64,000 nucleotides of DNA, taken from NCBI GenBank assembly GCA_014773175.1, contig VXCM01000241.1:124001-188000 (forward strand). The letters run 5' to 3'. The notes under the pieces were generated by a model that was given only the letters and a program-made list of their open reading frames with translations, made no database searches and was not told where the DNA came from. The DNA comes from Lucifuga dentata (lineage: Eukaryota > Chordata > Actinopteri > Ophidiiformes > Bythitidae). The translations under genes were made by a program, and so were the position numbers. Positions 1-14,387 of the stretch are shown here, in pieces (within the stretch, counting starts at the first letter, position 1; every line of letters begins with the position of its first letter).

Positions 1-2914
1 TCACAAGTAAGAACACAGTCACATTGTTGGTATGAGTTAGATAACTAAATGAAATGAACCCTCCATCCCTCCCTCTCTCCTCATTCCTGTGCAGTATCAC
101 TCGGCCTGTTCCTCTGAGAGATAACATAACACCCCACCCCTTGTGTTTCTATCTCAAATCCAAATGCTGATTTTACAAATGGAGTCCACCCACACAACCA
201 CATCCAAGCAAGACCTTAATCCAGTCTGCAGCGCTGCTAAACCACACAAAAATATTGCCAAAAAGCGTAGTATGGAGTACACACACGTGATACAATGCAA
301 TACAATATGATACGATACAATATGATGTGAAACAGCTTTCAAGTTATATACTAAATATACTACTTATACCACTGTTTAATTAGTACTACTAGGAATGTCA
401 AGTCCTTCAAGGTCAAGAAATGCTCATGTATCAGGGTTCCCACATGCTCTTTGTCAACCAATTCAAAGACAAAATTTATACAATGCTGAAAATTAGACAT
501 TATATTAGATGTTATGTAAAAAAAAATATATATATGTTATGTAAAGAAATCAAGCTGAAATCATCATTTGGAAAAAAAAAAAAAAAAAAATGGCCATCAG
601 GTTCCCATCAGGACATGCAATGTGAATCTTTAATAATTTTGATTCATAAAATTGTACTTTCAAAACCACCATACTTATAAAGCTTTATTCATGTTTTAGT
701 AAAACTATAGCACATATATTTAGAGATGCAGTATTTGTATTCTTTCAATTAATCAGTTATTCATTTGGTGTATACTGAACATCAGCACAGTATACAGCTA
801 TGAAAAATCACTCATATCGGAGCATGAAAGGTAAAATACAATTAAATCTACTGTACCAATGTGATGCTGAAAAACAAAAGGCTGAGGAGTAATATATTTT
901 GGGATCAATGTGAGCTTAGCATTAGCACTGAGAGGTATTATGGTTCATATCATAGTGAGACAGACAGAAGCTGGGGGCTGACCTGCTTAACAAATCCTTT
1001 AAAAACCCCAACCAAAAATAGTGTACATGTACACGTGATTGTGCCTCACTCACACAAACCCACAAAGGCTGAAAGCCACCAGTAAAGGAGGACATGGATG
1101 CACTGGGAGAATCTCTTCTTCCATTCCATTAAAATACTAGTTATACAATAACATAAAATTCACCTTCAAAATCTATCAAAGCCAGTGGATTAGTCTCACC
1201 CAGAGCTCTTATTGAAGCAGATCACAGAAGGTGGGGCCTCCACACAAAATCCTAAACTGAAACTGTGTAACAATGACAGTGCAATATGGAACATAAGTGA
1301 TCCAGATGGACTGTCCAAGTATCATGGTAAGTATTGACAGCTGTGCCTGGTGCCCTACTTCACCTCACTCATCTGTCTTCCTCTCCTCCTTTTTTCATCA
1401 TCGCTTCTTTCCTTCAATCAGTGCTCCAGTTTTTATGGATCCCTCTCTACCCTTGTATTGATGCTATATCACCTCATTCCCTGCACCCTCCACCCCCCTT
1501 CTTATTTCTGCAGAACTACCCCACCAGGCAGATGTCTCTATTTTAGACTATTTCTCTGTCCTTGGACTCTGGACTGTCCTGTTTTTGATGGGTTGAGACA
1601 ATCAGACATTAAAATGCATGAGGAGCCATATGCTGGGGGAGAGATTCTTCCTCTCCAGAAATAAGTTCACCCAGAGACAAAGAACACACTCACAGATAGC
1701 ACAGCCACTGGAAAGTAGCCACTGACCAGCTGCAAGTAACTCAGATTTAAGAATTTTACAGCATTATAATACACAGTATAGGTCATGATATTGCTTAAAG
1801 ACACAACAATGATAGACATTCACTGTTGCATGAAATTAAATTAAAGCATTCCGGTTCCATCACACATACAACACTAAATGTCTTTCATGTATGCTATACC
1901 CAGTCAAATGAACACAAACTCAAATGCCATGTACTGACTTAGAAACACACATGCTGCCACAAGGACATACATGCTTCTATTTCTGAAATGTGTGAAATGT
2001 GCTGCCAAGTGAAAGGAGGCATGCGTCATGAACGTATAAAGCATGCCCATAACATATCCTAGAGATGTTAGCATAAAGTCACGGGCAGAAGAAGTGATGC
2101 AGACTGTTTCCAGACAGGATGTCTGGAGGTGGGAGGTGACAGGCGGAGAATGATGGGAGGAGAGGTGTGATAGAGCAGTGGACAAGAGGCGAGTGAGGAA
2201 AGAGTGAAGTGGAAGGTGAGAAATCATGGGCATGTGGAGAGCGGAGAGAAGAGAGGCTTGGTTTTCTTGTTTGTGCAAGAGTGTCAATAAGAGCAAATTT
2301 AGACCTTCCAGTCAGACATGAAGTTGTGACATGACATAGTAAATATCATCCTATACTTATAATCCAAATAGTGACCAACACCAACACCTTTTACAGTGCA
2401 CGGAATGCTATGCACAAGTGGCGCCAGTAAGTACTACCCGACCAGCTGCTGGTTTGCACTTACTGTATGACTGACCTTTGAAAAAGTTCTATAACTTTTA
2501 AGTTTTCAGACAATTTATAACCTCCCTAGTTTCCTGATGAATAGCAAAGATCTGCCTCTGAATATAAAGCAACACCTGTTCATGTCTTGTTTTTGGCCAC
2601 TTCTGGCCTGCTGTCTGATGGTAGGCCCAAGCAAATCAAGATATTTGAATCCACAGTGCACAACACACAAGCACGCACCACACATACTCATACTGAGCAA
2701 CTGGCATAAATGCAAATATTACCAAAACACACACATAAGGTACTTTAAAGCAATTCATTGTAGACTAAAGCACAAGATGAAAGAAGGTATTGACAAATGA
2801 TAAAGCTATTTTGATGTAAGGTGCTGTTTCATTACAGTGACAAATGAATTGTGCGAAAAGTGTTGAGTCAGTTTGGCAGTCAGTGGATCTCTCTTTGTGG
2901 AGATACTGTATTAA

Positions 2915-2961
<47 letters not shown>

Positions 2962-4529
2962 ATCCCTGGAAAGACTCCTGAGTATTTAGAACTGCTGAGG
3001 GATGCACCTCAGCCTCTAATTTTACTGTAGGGTTAAATTTCAGACCCCTGCTCACATGTGACACAGTGCATCCTCCTTTAAGGTTTGTCATCATACGTGT
3101 GTGTGGTGTGTATTTGTCCCTGATTGGGTGTAAAAGTGTGCCTGTAAATGCATGTTGTGTGTGTGTGTGCATTCCCCCGACTGAAGATTCAGTCCATCAC
3201 TCCCCAGGCTCCTCAGGCTATGGCCTATTCGAGGACTCTCTCTCACATATGCTGACACAGTTTGTATCCCCCATGTCTTGTCCCCCCCCCTATCTTTCTC
3301 TTTTCCTCATCTTCCTTTTCTTCCTCATGTTGACCCCAACACCTCTTCATTCCAAGCATGGTAACTGGAATGCTGACTGGTGCGATATATAATAGGCTAG
3401 ATGATGGCCCTGAGTCTTGACCTTGTCCATGGTAAACATCAGCTCTCAGCAGTCTTCCTTTAAACTGATCATTTTCTTTCATGACCCGTGACCTCCAAAG
3501 AGCCTCAGCCATTGTGCTCAAAGAGATCAACTGTTTGTGTACTTGAGTTTTTGTTTTATATGAAAGAAAATTACTGCTGTACTGCGAAATTACCCTCCAC
3601 TTCCCCGGCATGCCTGCTCCTGCCCTGAATGCACAGATGATAACAGAAATTAATATTCTGTATCTCACCCAAACAGACCCCAGGTCCAAAGTGGCAGCAT
3701 AAAACGTCACAGAATGTCTGCACACATTAGCACTTACCCTGCACATATCTCTTATATCCGTGCAGGCCTGCTATTGAATTCCTGGCTGGTGCTAATTCAG
3801 GATTACTCAAGCATGACTAACACCATTAGTGGTTAGCTAAAACTGACTCCCAAATTATTCAGGAATTATTCCTGGGCTAGAGTCTGGGCTCACATTGCAA
3901 TGGTGGGGATGATGACTACAGCAAACAAGCCTTTAAATGGGAGACAGCAGTGGTTGTTATTATAAGATAAGCTAACTTTATCCTGAAGAGAGGGTTATGG
4001 TGGCATATAATGATAATAAGAGGGCATGATTAAAATACACCATATTCTGTTTCTTCTCTGTTCTTTCTGTTAACCTGAAATATTTCTTTTCAATAAAATA
4101 GAAACAATATAACATCAAAACTGATTTTTCTCTTTTCTTATGACTTGCCTAGCAGTTGAGCAGCAGCATAAAAACACAATAATCATAACTGAACCTAAAC
4201 AAAAAATGCAACATGGTGCAACAATAGGACAAATAAATCTAACTCAAGGACTGAAGTAGGAAAGGGGGAAAACATAACTGGATCTAACACTGAGTAGGCC
4301 TCTTAGATAGGAGAAGAAAAGGATACAAGGGAGAGAGGACAGAGACAGAGATGTATTGATCGTGCTATGCACAGAATCGCTGTAGAGGAAAAAAAAAATC
4401 AGAAAAACTGAATAATAGCATAGTTAGCATATAGGTGGATTAGAAATTGGTGAAAAATGAACTACTATATAATTTTTGACTTAGCATACTCTGGCATCAT
4501 TATAAGTTAAAGAAAGCGATTACAAATGT

Positions 4530-4566
4530 GTAGATGTGTCCCGTTGAGTCAACGGGACACATCTAC
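4530..4566. repeat. Perfect 18-bp inverted repeat with 1-nt spacer
   Basis: The left arm 4530-4547 (GTAGATGTGTCCCGTTGA) is exactly complementary in reverse to the right arm 4549-4566, separated by a single G at 4548. The arms have no mismatch, and pairing stops at once outside them. It could extrude as a cruciform. A 1-nt loop makes it a poor RNA hairpin precursor. It could be a remnant of a palindromic mobile element or a replication/assembly fold-back. Confidence 0.9.
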
Positions 4567-6009
4567 TGTATTCTGTTTTTTAATGACACAAAGGAGTGAA
4601 CTGAAGGAAAGTGGAGATGGAGTGAAATCCAACTTCCTAACAGTGTTCATTTCTGGCGTTCATGAGTACAATCACTTTGATTAATGTGGAATATCGCAAA
4701 ACTCAAAAGAGATGTTTTGGCTCTGCATTACAAATACACCTAGTCTCTTGATGATGTTTTCTACTCAGGTTAACTGCCACGTGATCACATGTATATGTTT
4801 GTCTCTGCATCAGGATATCAGTGTGTTTGTGCATAAGTGCGCCTCTCAAACTTCTGTGCCATCTGTTTTGAGATTTGTAGGCATGCCTTTATTGTATATT
4901 TTGTGTGTATACTGTACATGCATGTGCTTGTGTGGTACGTGCTCTGGACTGTTATGTTGACAGTCTTGATACACTGTCTCCTGAGTGCTGATATGAGTCT
5001 TTATGGGCATGTTGAGAGAGTGACACAGAATCCCTTGCTGAGATGATCCCTCTGGTTTTGGTGAAGGGCAATAGCAGGGATTCAGACCTCAGCTCTGTTC
5101 TCTTTGTGTCAACACTGTTAGTGAAACATGGTCACAGCTGACCAAGCGAATAACACGAGGGGCGGGGGTGAAGGGGTAGCGAAGGGTAAACTGTAGACTG
5201 TAGAAGAAACATAGGTGTAGTGTTTGATGTCACCCAAAAGGCTTCTTGTTTTACATTTGGGTTTTTGTCAAATACTGGCGTAAGAAAATTGTGGCCAAGT
5301 ATGATCGTTGTGGTGTGTGCATCATGGCAGAGAGACCAGTCAATCACTCAAATACATGCCAAAACATAAACTTTTGTAAGCCTTAATATGTTAATGACTC
5401 ATCTCCATAGTAATGGCCATTGAGGCTCAAAGGCTATTTAGCATCTATAGGATTGGTGAAATTTTGTGAATTCTTGCCTATTTATACATACCTATTTTTA
5501 ACTGTTTATAATTTCAGAACCATAAATAGGAGATGAATGTCCATGAGATCATTTGAAGTTTCACATCATGGTTTTTTTTTTTTTTTTTTTTTTTACTTCT
5601 AACATTTACACAGCTAAATTGGTGATGGATTAAATACAGAAAAAAGAAATTCTTGTTTTTGTTTTCACTTCTAATTTACAATACAGCCACTCAGTCACAA
5701 TATAAGCAATTAGGTTGAAAATCCCAGGATTTTTCTTCTCTACACGCATATGTCTGATCCAAATTTTAGGATGATAAATAATATGATTTATAATGATTTT
5801 AGTAAGTACTGCATTTTTGTGCGAATTCTTGCCTATTTAAGAATTTAAGAAACTCAGAATTTGAATTTGTGTTTTTGTGTGGATACCAGAAGCAACAAAA
5901 ACTGAGCTTTCACACCTACAAGCTGCTATTGTCCACAAAGCCATGGAGCTCACAATTTAAGCATTTTATCCTAGGGTTATATCATAAGCCACTGTTGACA
6001 CACGAACAT

Positions 6010-6011
<2 letters not shown>

Positions 6012-6075
<64 letters not shown>

Positions 6076-6076
6076 N

Positions 6077-6139
<63 letters not shown>
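6012..6139. repeat. Compound (CT)n(CA)n microsatellite duplicated around an N
   Basis: A (CT)n run followed by a (CA)n run is present twice, on either side of the N at 6076. The same CT-then-CA pattern on both sides suggests two unmerged contig ends of one locus rather than a genuine tandem duplication. The long Leu-Ser/His-Thr frames through it are an artefact of dinucleotide repetition. Confidence 0.85.
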
Positions 6140-9094
6140 GGGGCTTTACAAATGCAAATTGATGACATAAGCTGTCACACGATTCTGCAAAAATTACACT
6201 CACATACACCATGTCCACATACAAACAGACAGATGCAAAAGCTTTTGAGCTATACATCAAACAATATGATGAAAGAATTTGGTACCCTACATGCAAGATC
6301 AGGGGAAATTAATGCTAAAACCACTATGACCTTTAAAAAGAACAAGACCTATGAACTGTGTATCCATACTATAATACTGTGACTTCCTGGTTTTGACTGT
6401 AATAATAAAACAAGTATAAATCTCCTACAGACATGTTTCACAAGCCCTGAAGGGTGAATAAACACCATGTTAGGAGCGCCTCTTCACTGCTACTTTATAA
6501 AGAAAATCAACAAATGGCTGACATGATGACGACGGTGAGAGTGTAACCATGGCAACCACCAGAGACACTTGAGCAAGCTGTCCAACTGGGCATGTGGCCT
6601 GTATTAATGAATTTGCAAATGAACAAACCCACACTACAGCCTACTGTATGGGTGTAATGTTGCACTCCTGAGAGCACACACTGACACGCATATACACACA
6701 CACACTGAAACACATATATCAAGAACAATTTAGATGTTTGCGCATGGACCTATAAATGTGGATTACTTTGAAAAGGAAGTATGAAAGGATGGATGAAAAC
6801 AGGATAACACACACATAATATACAGAAAAATAGATGTACACAAATCCCCAAACAACCTTTTCATTGCATCTCATTTAAACTACAAGGCTTAACATCTGAA
6901 GTGGAACCTGTGTCAGTAAAGGTCACATTGCCTGGCAACCACTCGAGCTTAAGGAATAATTTTAATTATGGCCTGTGCTCTCTTCTCCAATCTCCTGACA
7001 CCATTCACCCCATCTACACACACACATATACACACTGGATGGTCACACAACCATCAATTTCCTCTTCAGGGCAAAGCCAAAAGAGGCATTAGCATTAACA
7101 TTAGGTCACATCTGCTCACAGATGAAAAATTGTGATACAGTCTTTACACAATCTGTATTTTATTTAAAGTATGTCCACACTTATGTCTAATCCCCATATA
7201 GAAAATCAATTCATTTTAAAACCTGTAACTCCTCATGTGCTGTACATCATTCTAATGCAGTGATCTAATCCACCAGACTACCATGAAAAGGTAAAGTTTA
7301 AATCCTCAGTACTGGAAATAATCATGTTTACTACTAAATAGGTTTGCTTCATTGAAATCCTGATGAAAAAGCACATGAACAGCAATGTATATTATTTATG
7401 AATGTGATTACAAGAGTGGTTGCATGCTTCCTGGATATGATTCCACATAGAATCGCAATACTGTCTCAACAAGATAATCCAGTTGATGAACATCTGGAGT
7501 GAAACAAGGCTAGCCAGCCAATCAGAGTTGCTCAACAGATTTAGCAGGGTAGACTGAGGTTACAGACACATGGCTGTGGTAGCAGGTTCAATAACACACA
7601 AACACACACTAAATTACTCAAAATACTGCTGTTTGGGGATGCTAACATTCTGTGTGTATATTACTATAATGTCTTTGCAGATACCAAGTCTTACTACAGG
7701 CTACCAAAATACAAAAAGAGCACAAATAAAACAAATGCAATAAAATAAAATCAAATAAAACATGTGGCTATGGGTCAATAAGCATTAAAATAAAATAAAA
7801 TAAAATATTTGTGATAAAATATGAGGCACTGTCCACCTTTGTAACTTAGGAATGCATCTCCAATCCATATCTATTAATAGACATTGTTAAAGCCTCAGCC
7901 TACACGCTGTGGACACTATTTTGACAGTTTTGTTACAGCCAGTGAAGGCACTTCTGTAGAGTCAAGCATGTTTTACATATGTTGGGCAGCTGCAAGTTTG
8001 GCAAATCAGTGCTTAGAACAGTATATAATAACAAAAGAAAATGCTGAGTGTACAGTTAAAGTCTTATTAATATTTGTCTCAAACTAACTACCAAATCTTA
8101 CAAATTACGTTACTTTTCTTTCTCACTACATCTTTTACATATCAATGACTTCTGTTTGGATTCACCTTATTAATACACTAAAAGCAAAAGTGTAAGTGAC
8201 CAGAACATTTTGTACAAATATGTCCACTGATATAAAATAAAGTCAGTTAAACAGGTGATGAATTTACAGAATACACCACTTCACAGTGCTATTTGGGAAT
8301 TTTACATAATATTTCCAAGGGAATTCTTACAAGCACATACATACGTGCGTGCACACACACATACACAGAAAAATCCTTTGAGATTTAGCATACTGAATCA
8401 AAACACCATATGCTTGGATGTGTTTCTTCTGTAAATCTAAAACGCATCAGCTCTTCAATAAAGGAGGAAAAACAGGTTTATAACAAAATCACCAAGTCAA
8501 GGAAAGATTGTGGAGGAAATACATTAGAGGGGGTGAAACCATCTGTACATGGAGTGCTGTTTAATTTTGAATAAGTGGACGTGAACCACTACATCAGTTA
8601 GTTACACTCTTTATAACAGCCTTGGACTCAACATGACTCCCTCCCTCTGCCGGCCTGCCCGCCTGGCTTGCTGACTCATCCCGGTATTTCTTGAGGAGCT
8701 GCAGAAATATGTGCCATTCTCAGAGAGATTACCAGCTCCGGCTACACGGTATAATGGCATGTTGGTGAAAGACAATCCTATCTCCACTGACGCTGTGACA
8801 CAGCTCAGCGGTCCACTCACATTTACTCACAGGCCTTTCCCACAGGCTATTCTTCTACCCAGAGGGCACCCCAGGCACCAAGATAATTACACCATTTTCT
8901 TACAGAGTACCTGCATGCCAGTGAATCTCAGCTTCTATCCATCTATCTGTGTCTGCTCAATCTTTTCTCTCCTCTCACACCTCCCCACTTGTCTCCAAGG
9001 AGGAAGGAAGTGGAGAGAAAAATATACTTTTCCTCTCTTTCTCTTTTAGAATGATTTTTTTTTCCATCACTCTCTGTTACTCGTGTATTATGGG

Positions 9095-9532
9095 AGTGGT
9101 TCTCAAACTATTTGAACCAGTAACATCTCTGAACAATTGAAAAATAATCAAAAAAAAAAACAACAAAAAAACAAAAAACTAAACAAAAAAAAAAAAAAAN
9201 AAAAAAAAAAAAAAACAACAAAAAAACAAAAAAACTCATATTTGCGTGTTTACATTACTCAAAGTGAAAAGTGACATCCACATAGAACAGAAGCACATAC
9301 AAAGGATGAGTGGGCTCTGTTCAATAAAAAAGTTAACAATCAAGACAAAAAAAACAAACAAACAAATAACTATTTCATAATGAAAGCAGTTTTATTTGGG
9401 AATAACTTTCCACAATAACAAAACTTCCACTGATTTACACTGCTCTGAATCTCTGCAGAAATTTCCAGTCGTCTGGTGTACCACCAGCGGACACTTCAAG
9501 TAAGCCTAGTATGCCACAGTTTGAGAACCACT
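9095..9532. mobile_element. hAT-like non-autonomous DNA transposon (MITE)
   Basis: Perfect 15-bp terminal inverted repeats are visible: AGTGGTTCTCAAACT at 9095-9109 and its reverse complement at 9518-9532. This matches the terminal sequence typical of Charlie/hAT-type elements (CAGTGGTTCTCAA). The right inner part includes a 'gtaccaccagcgg' stretch, common near the ends of such fish elements. The interior is A-rich and has an N at 9200. No transposase frame is present, so the element is non-autonomous. I could not find a matching 8-bp target duplication; the outermost base of each TIR also looks mutated, so the copy is probably old. Confidence 0.7.
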
Positions 9533-10817
9533 ATAGCACTATAATGTTTATTAAATGCAGCAGTCTAACAAGTTATTAATGTTGAATCTCATGCCGATAT
9601 AGCTGCTCTTCAATGAAGAACCAGCTTTTATTAATCTGCATTCACCTGCGTATTTCCTACATATCTGCCTCCCTCTGCTAATAAGTTCCATGTGCTGTTG
9701 TGCTTAATGCGCTTTTTATTGTCTGTATAACATGCATATTAAAGGTGTAAACTATTACAGGTCAATAAACTCTTCTGGATTATGAATCAGCGCGACATCA
9801 AACAGCCTCTCATATATCACTTATTTAAATAGCTTCCATGGTTTCATCTGTTGACATCTTTCACCAATAAGGAAGCTGGTAACTATGACTTTATACAATG
9901 AGAATGTGTCACAACATCGATGAAGATTATATTACACGCTGTAATTTGATTGTACTGTGGGTCTTTTTTTTTTTAAGTATCAACTGCTAGACTGCTTATG
10001 ATGCATGCACCATTGCATCAGCTGTGTTATTTATAGTTGTTTCATTTCTACTGGTTGGCAATGAGTCCAGTTATTAATGTTACTGATATGGATATTATAA
10101 AACACGTGGCTGGATGGAAGAGGCTATTTAATGTTTGTGTGTGTGTGTGCACTTGATTCTGTCAGCAAATAAATGTTGCATTATCTCACATCATCACATT
10201 GCCATAAATATAAGTGAGGGATAGTGGTGCTACAGAGGCAGATATGATGGGATAAATATATGATGTGATGGACTCGTGATTCATCCCAGAGTTACAGTTA
10301 CGGTACAGTTCATGTGTCACTGCTAAAGCTATAAACCTGACATGCATCAGCAATCACACACACACACACACACACTTCCACACTAGTGTCATTGCTGTCA
10401 AAGGACAGTCAAGACAAAATCTTACATGATGTATTGAGGGTTGAGACAATCTCATGGTGAGCATCTGAGGTCATAAACACACACTCCTGAACACACACAT
10501 CCATGCTACACTCTCTTCTTTTGCCACATGACAGCATTATTATCTCATCTCTCACACACACATCTCCATTCACTGTCAGTCTTTTCTCTCAAATATATGT
10601 GGGCACATGCACAAACACACACACACAGAAACGCACACACACACGCACGCACAAACACACGCGTACCTACTTAAGAGAGCTGATAGTGTGAGTGAGATGG
10701 TGGGCTTCTATATCAGTGGTAGGACGGGTATATATTCCTGGCTGGTGCTGATAAGCCAACTGTTGCCTTGCCTTATTTAGTCAGTACTCAGTGATGATAC
10801 TCTACCAGAGTAGCACA

Positions 10818-10859
<42 letters not shown>

Positions 10860-12463
10860 TATGTGTTCTGATACTGACTGCTTGAATGTGTGTGATGTGC
10901 TCCTGTGCGTTACACAGGGGTTCAGATTAAGTGAACACATATAAAAGCGTGTGTGTGTGTGTGTGTGTGTGTCAATCTAAGAACCCACAAGCTATTTCTG
11001 AAATTACCCTCAGGAAATGATCTCAACATGTTATAAAGCTACTACGACCAATTTTTCTGTAAAGCTAAATTTTCAGGTAAATTGAGTACATTTTAAGGTT
11101 AGTATACCTCTGTCAAATAAGACACAAATGGCAAAATTCTTTTGTAACCCTGAAATTTGTGGCTCCAGAAACATGGTTTTAGGATTTGGAATCATGTCTA
11201 TATCATGTCAGTGCTCCAATCATCGCCGTTTGACCAAAGCACAAGGTTGTTGGACCCCGGGCATCACAATATGGATGCACACAAGGATTAACTTTTTCAA
11301 TGCATATGTAACAACAATGAAAATAATCTTAAAACTTAAACTTATATTAACATTCCTATAAAAGTGATTAAAAATTATAAAAAACAAATTTATAGTCATC
11401 TCATTTTTTTGACTAAATTGTTTTATACTCACCAGTAAAAATGCATGTGACTACCTTGGATACAGTTTCCCTCAGAAAATTTTACAAACACTTTTAGTCA
11501 TCTTATTTTCTAAAAAAAAAAAAAAAAAAAAAAAATCAATCAGAATTAGAAGATAAAAGATCCTTACACCAACACATCGTTTTGATTAAAACTGCATTGA
11601 CTGCAAGTGTAGACGACAGGAGTGTTTTGGTTAGCCGATGTGTGTGTGTGCGTTTTTTAAATTTTTTTAATTTTTTTACATTCATGTAGTATAATCATCT
11701 AAAAATAAATAAATAAATACAGATGTGAATAATCCAATTTGTCCAACACATTTCATGGAAATCTGCTCCCAGGGACAGACCAACAAAAGAAACTGGCCTG
11801 AAACACAACCGTTACAACTGTGGCAACAATGTGATGCTGCAGTTTAAACATTAATGGCGAGGAAGATGAAAAAAAGCATTGTATAAACTGATGATATAAC
11901 TGATGATCCACATATTAGGTGTTGGTTAACCATTTACCAGAGCCTGAGCAGATGGAAACACGGCAACAGGCATTCATGCATGGACTGTGTGTTTTGGCAC
12001 TTTTAACATTTTTAGAACTGAAGAACCATTGCATTCAATAAATATAACTTGGGTAAATGAAGGACAAATAAACAATATGAAAAAATCCTTGTCAAACTAA
12101 ATCCTTTTATACTATTTTAGAGATTGTAAGGGCTCTAAGATTACTATATATATATACTGAACCACCAGAGTACCTAAACTACAGATCTAACATGGCCTTA
12201 CGGGAGAACTATCATAAAGGGTTAACTTTTCAATGGCACAAATATCAGCAAACATTACTCACTTATCTCAGTTTGCAGACCTCGCTCACACACACATACA
12301 CACAAGTGCACCCATTCACACTCAGACCTTAGCCTACTGTGTGGAGAAGTCCATTTTACTTAGATAAGAGTGACTTAATAACAGTGAATGAGGGTCACAC
12401 ACACACATATACACACAGAGCCTGGAATCAGAGAGAACTCCACTCCATTAGGTCTCTATTGAT

Positions 12464-12553
12464 TGGCTGACCACTAGCATGAGGTCATCAACTCCACCCC
12501 AGAGGCTGATGGGATAGCTCTTCTGTTAGGGAGGGGCGGATATATCCCCTCTT
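12464..12553 (+). promoter_or_regulatory. Promoter-like motif cluster inside jph1 intron 2 (candidate)
   Basis: Within about 90 bp there is an inverted CCAAT box (ATTGGCTG), a GC-box-like GGGGCGGA and a TATA-like ATATAT, in an order compatible with plus-strand transcription, antisense to jph1. This is motif evidence only. It could be an enhancer, an unannotated antisense promoter or chance. Confidence 0.2.
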
Positions 12554-12795
12554 GCCTTGATTTCTGTTGCAATCCTTTCTTTTCTGCTCATCCAAGCTCC
12601 TCAGAGACGTTGCATCTTCCATCTCCCNCTCTCTCTCACTGTCTTTCCCTCTCTATCTCTTCTTCTCCATCTCTCCCCCCTCATCTTCGGTAAAATGATT
12701 GGATTCCACATTCGAATACAGAGAGTCATGTGACTAGAACTGGATCAATATGAGTGCATCTTTTGCTATGCATGGCTTAGTGATTATTACATAAC

Positions 12796-12835
<40 letters not shown>

Positions 12836-13407
12836 CCATCATATTCCAAACACAGAGTCTTAACCAAGTGAAAAAACTAAAACCTGATTTTCGTCAGGGG
12901 AATGTTGGAGCTTGTTTTCAGGTTTTCAGAGGCACATGATAGAAAGGCACGTACCAAGCGGTAATTTGATCAGTTACTACAGTACTCGGGACCTTGTTTG
13001 CTGTCATAAACACTTTGCATCAGCCTGAATGCTTCTACTGTTGCTGCCTTAGCACCATGCATTAGGTCATGTGCTTCCTTCTACCATGTTGTTGCTTCTT
13101 TTCATACATTATCCAATTTTCCCTCTTCGCTAATAGGCTTATCTCACTGTCCATTATTGAATCATAGACAGAGAGACCGTCTGGAACACACATTATACAT
13201 GTTTTGATGTTATCCATTTTAAATGTTTCTTATGTAATATTTATCTTATACCGTTGAAACCTGCAGAGTAAAGCACTTTCTCTCCACCCAGACAGGTCAA
13301 TGAGGACTTTTAATAATTGTCGTATCCTAAGAGTACATCTAGATATTACAATAAGGCCTTCTATTCATGGAGGTTGCTATTACTATCTTAGATGACTGGG
13401 TACAGTG

Positions 13408-13444
<37 letters not shown>

Positions 13445-14309
13445 TGTGTGTGTGCGCATGAGTATTTTCTATGAAGTGCTAACAGTCATTACACACTACC
13501 TGAGTCCAAAGTGATGAGTTTACTGCTTATATGCTCTGATCTGCAGCCAAAATACTTACAAATCGTACAGCTTTTGAAACTCTCTCTAGCAAATGTTTGA
13601 TATTTGATCTGGATAACACACCAAACTGATAAACGGTAAAGCCATGCATTCATTCTTATGTTCTTTTGTGTTCTAAGTGTGTTTCCAGTGAGAGAAAAAG
13701 CTAAAAACCAAGTGCATAGCGACCTTTTCACAGCTTGTACACAAACCTCTCAGTCTTCGGTCTAATAATCCCCCACTGCAATGAAACCAGAGGATGTCAA
13801 AACGATGCTGCATACACTGAACTGTGTCCCAGCAGGGGGGAGGCTTTAAATGAAAAGGGCACATCTCATCACCTGTTAAAGAGCAGATGCCACATCAGAG
13901 CAATACTTGGCAGGGGGAACAGGTATCATTATTGGGCACACGAGGCATACTTGGCATGGTTGCAGGTATGGCTATACCGCTCATGCTCATAAACAAGCCG
14001 CCACACAAATCTCTCTCAAACACTCACACAAGATGCCTGACCCCACTGCCTGGGAATGAAAGACATGGGCAAAGAATAGAAACAGAACCTTTTCCAGAGA
14101 TCATCACACTGGCTACACAGAAATCTTGACTGCTGATGATGGATGAATGTTGCTGAAGAGGTCTGCACCTTCAAACAGACCTGAGGATGATGGTCAGATG
14201 GGGAAAACTCTTGTGTCTTTATATGTGGAACTCAAATCCTAGCTTGTGTTTATACAGTATACACCCTTATGCTTGTTAAGATGCAGGAATGCCCGCATGT
14301 ACTCACTCA

Positions 14310-14311
<2 letters not shown>

Positions 14312-14367
<56 letters not shown>

Positions 14368-14387
14368 NCACACACACACTCACACAC
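14312..14387. repeat. (CA)n microsatellite next to the jph1 exon 2 donor
   Basis: A (CA)n run of roughly 75 bases contains an N at 14368, so its true length is unknown. Read on the jph1 strand it is a (TG)n tract that begins within a few bases of the GT splice donor at 14390-14389. Confidence 0.9.

Noticed and set aside
3243..3746. 167-residue open frame, minus strand
   Set aside because: It resembles no known family, its low-complexity end comes from a purine-rich stretch, and it lies within jph1 intron 2. Best taken as chance.
5869..6382. Open frames with Leu-Ser and His-Thr runs
   Set aside because: They are translations of (CT)n and (CA)n dinucleotide repeats and cross an N.
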